Positions 63,335 through 64,000 of a stretch of DNA of 64,000 nucleotides are shown here, one piece after another. Position numbers and translations under genes: made by a program. A model generated the notes under the pieces. It saw only the letters and a program-made list of their open reading frames with translations, was not told where the DNA came from and did no database searches. How positions within the stretch are numbered: the stretch's first letter is position 1; the number at the start of each line of letters is the position of its first letter. Origin of the DNA: Aureispira sp. CCB-QB1 (GTDB lineage: Bacteria; Bacteroidota; Bacteroidia; Chitinophagales; Saprospiraceae); assembly GCF_000724545.1 (NCBI RefSeq), contig NZ_JHBV01000022.1:62001-126000 (forward strand), written 5' to 3'.

Positions 63335-64000
63335 ATATTCTTTTTTAGGTTTACCAACAACTGTTTTCTATCCGATTGGCACGCTTAAAAAACATTCGTT
63401 TTAATTTATTAGTACTCCGTTGATTTTTTAGTTTTTCTACGAACCCGCAGGCTCACGAAGTAAAAACGTAAAAAAGCATCTTGCATTAGTTTGATTACCA
63501 GCCTTTTAGTGCAAAGGTCAACAAAAAAAAACACATCTTACTGATAATCAAACTAATACGATTTTTCAACGGAGTAATGATTTATAACAATTCCCTATAT
63601 TTTCTAATTGACAAAAGCTAGTCTCTTACAGCGAAAGAAAGCAACCAGCAAAATTGCATACAAAAACGTCATTCCTCTCTCTAAAACTTTTGATTCTCAA
63701 AAACTTGCCATCACAACCTCTAAAAACTAATCTACGATAAGGCATATACAATTATTCTTATTATCTTAATTTTTGAATTATTAATAGTTTATTTTTAAAT
63801 TATACCAAATTGATAATCAACAGAATAGCCCCAACAACCAATTTAAACAAACCTCTATTTAACAACAACATACATAATTATTATTAACAGATAATAATTA
63901 TATTAATACAATTTCACTATAAGAATCTTTCAACTCCTTCAACAGTATATTTTATACATTGTTGATTACTTTAATAAAATTATGAACCACCTCAAAGACT
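63335..64000. other. 665-bp intergenic region with one complete MITE-like element
   Basis: Apart from the repeat at 63414-63575, the DNA is very AT-rich to the end of the window, without a recognisable gene. Confidence 0.5.
63414..63575. repeat. MITE-like element with perfect 10-bp terminal inverted repeats
   Basis: 162 bp bounded by ACTCCGTTGA (63414-63423) and TCAACGGAGT (63566-63575). Inside are GCATTAGTTTGATTACCAGC and its partial inverse ATCAAACTAAT near 63547, and AAAAAAGCATCTTGC, which matches the 50439 element in reverse (GCAAGATG/TAAGATGC). Confidence 0.7.

Noticed and set aside
1-64000. CRISPR array
   Set aside because: No regularly spaced direct repeats and no cas genes; the dispersed repeats are scattered between genes over tens of kilobases.

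Overview
This window looks like chromosomal DNA of a Bacteroidota, most likely of the Saprospira group (Aureispira-like; inferred, not proven). Three things point there. Several secreted proteins end in the type A C-terminal sorting domain of the type IX secretion system. Promoters fit the Bacteroidota -7 element TAnnTTTG. The DNA is AT-rich, with long intergenic stretches and OmpA/PD40/LamG-type surface proteins.

Layout. 1-7.5 kb: the end of a secreted subtilisin-like protein, a lipoprotein, a TerC-family membrane protein, an ATPase followed 2 nt later by an MscS-like membrane protein, and a cation/proton antiporter. 8-12 kb: two cell-envelope proteins, one a large OmpA-family barrel. 12.2-18.1 kb: a sulfur module made of a SulP transporter, a CstB-like persulfide dioxygenase-rhodanese, a single-domain rhodanese, a split YeeE/YedE transporter, a Crp/Fnr regulator and a DUF983 protein. 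The two promoters of this module carry CRP-type palindromes at identical spacing. 18.3-22 kb: unknown proteins, a short-chain dehydrogenase and a VWA lipoprotein. 22-29.7 kb: an AT-rich accessory block of poorly characterised small, membrane and secreted proteins. It is bounded by two decayed copies of the same integrase 5' end, and the right one lies beside tRNA-Leu(CAA). 30-36 kb: topoisomerase III, a PIN-like nuclease and a PAS histidine kinase. 37-42 kb: MarC, a secreted protein and two tandem OmpA-like lipoproteins. 42.3-46.2 kb: a phosphodiesterase with CcmF and a Cys-type CcmE for cytochrome c maturation. 46.5-55 kb: secreted protein, ABC exporter, unknown proteins, EamA transporter, acyltransferase. 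55.1-56.4 kb: an unknown protein followed by a cluster of tRNA-like RNA elements ending in a strong terminator. 56.8-63.3 kb: pdxH, a tandem pair of Calx-beta/T9SS proteins and small unknown genes.

The most unusual locus is 55.1-56.4 kb. Downstream of an unrecognised 249-residue protein, the 3' half of a tRNA (T-arm plus acceptor 3' strand) precedes its 5' half (acceptor 5' strand, D-arm, anticodon strand). The two halves pair fully in the acceptor stem and in the anticodon stem. The flanking leader and trailer also pair, so the RNA reads as an inside-out (circularly permuted) tRNA. It is followed by a tRNA-Phe(GAA)-like element and a 9-bp terminator hairpin.

A second theme is a family of short MITE-like intergenic repeats with ends near ACTYCGTTGA and a GC-rich core, seen between genes from 23 kb to the right end.
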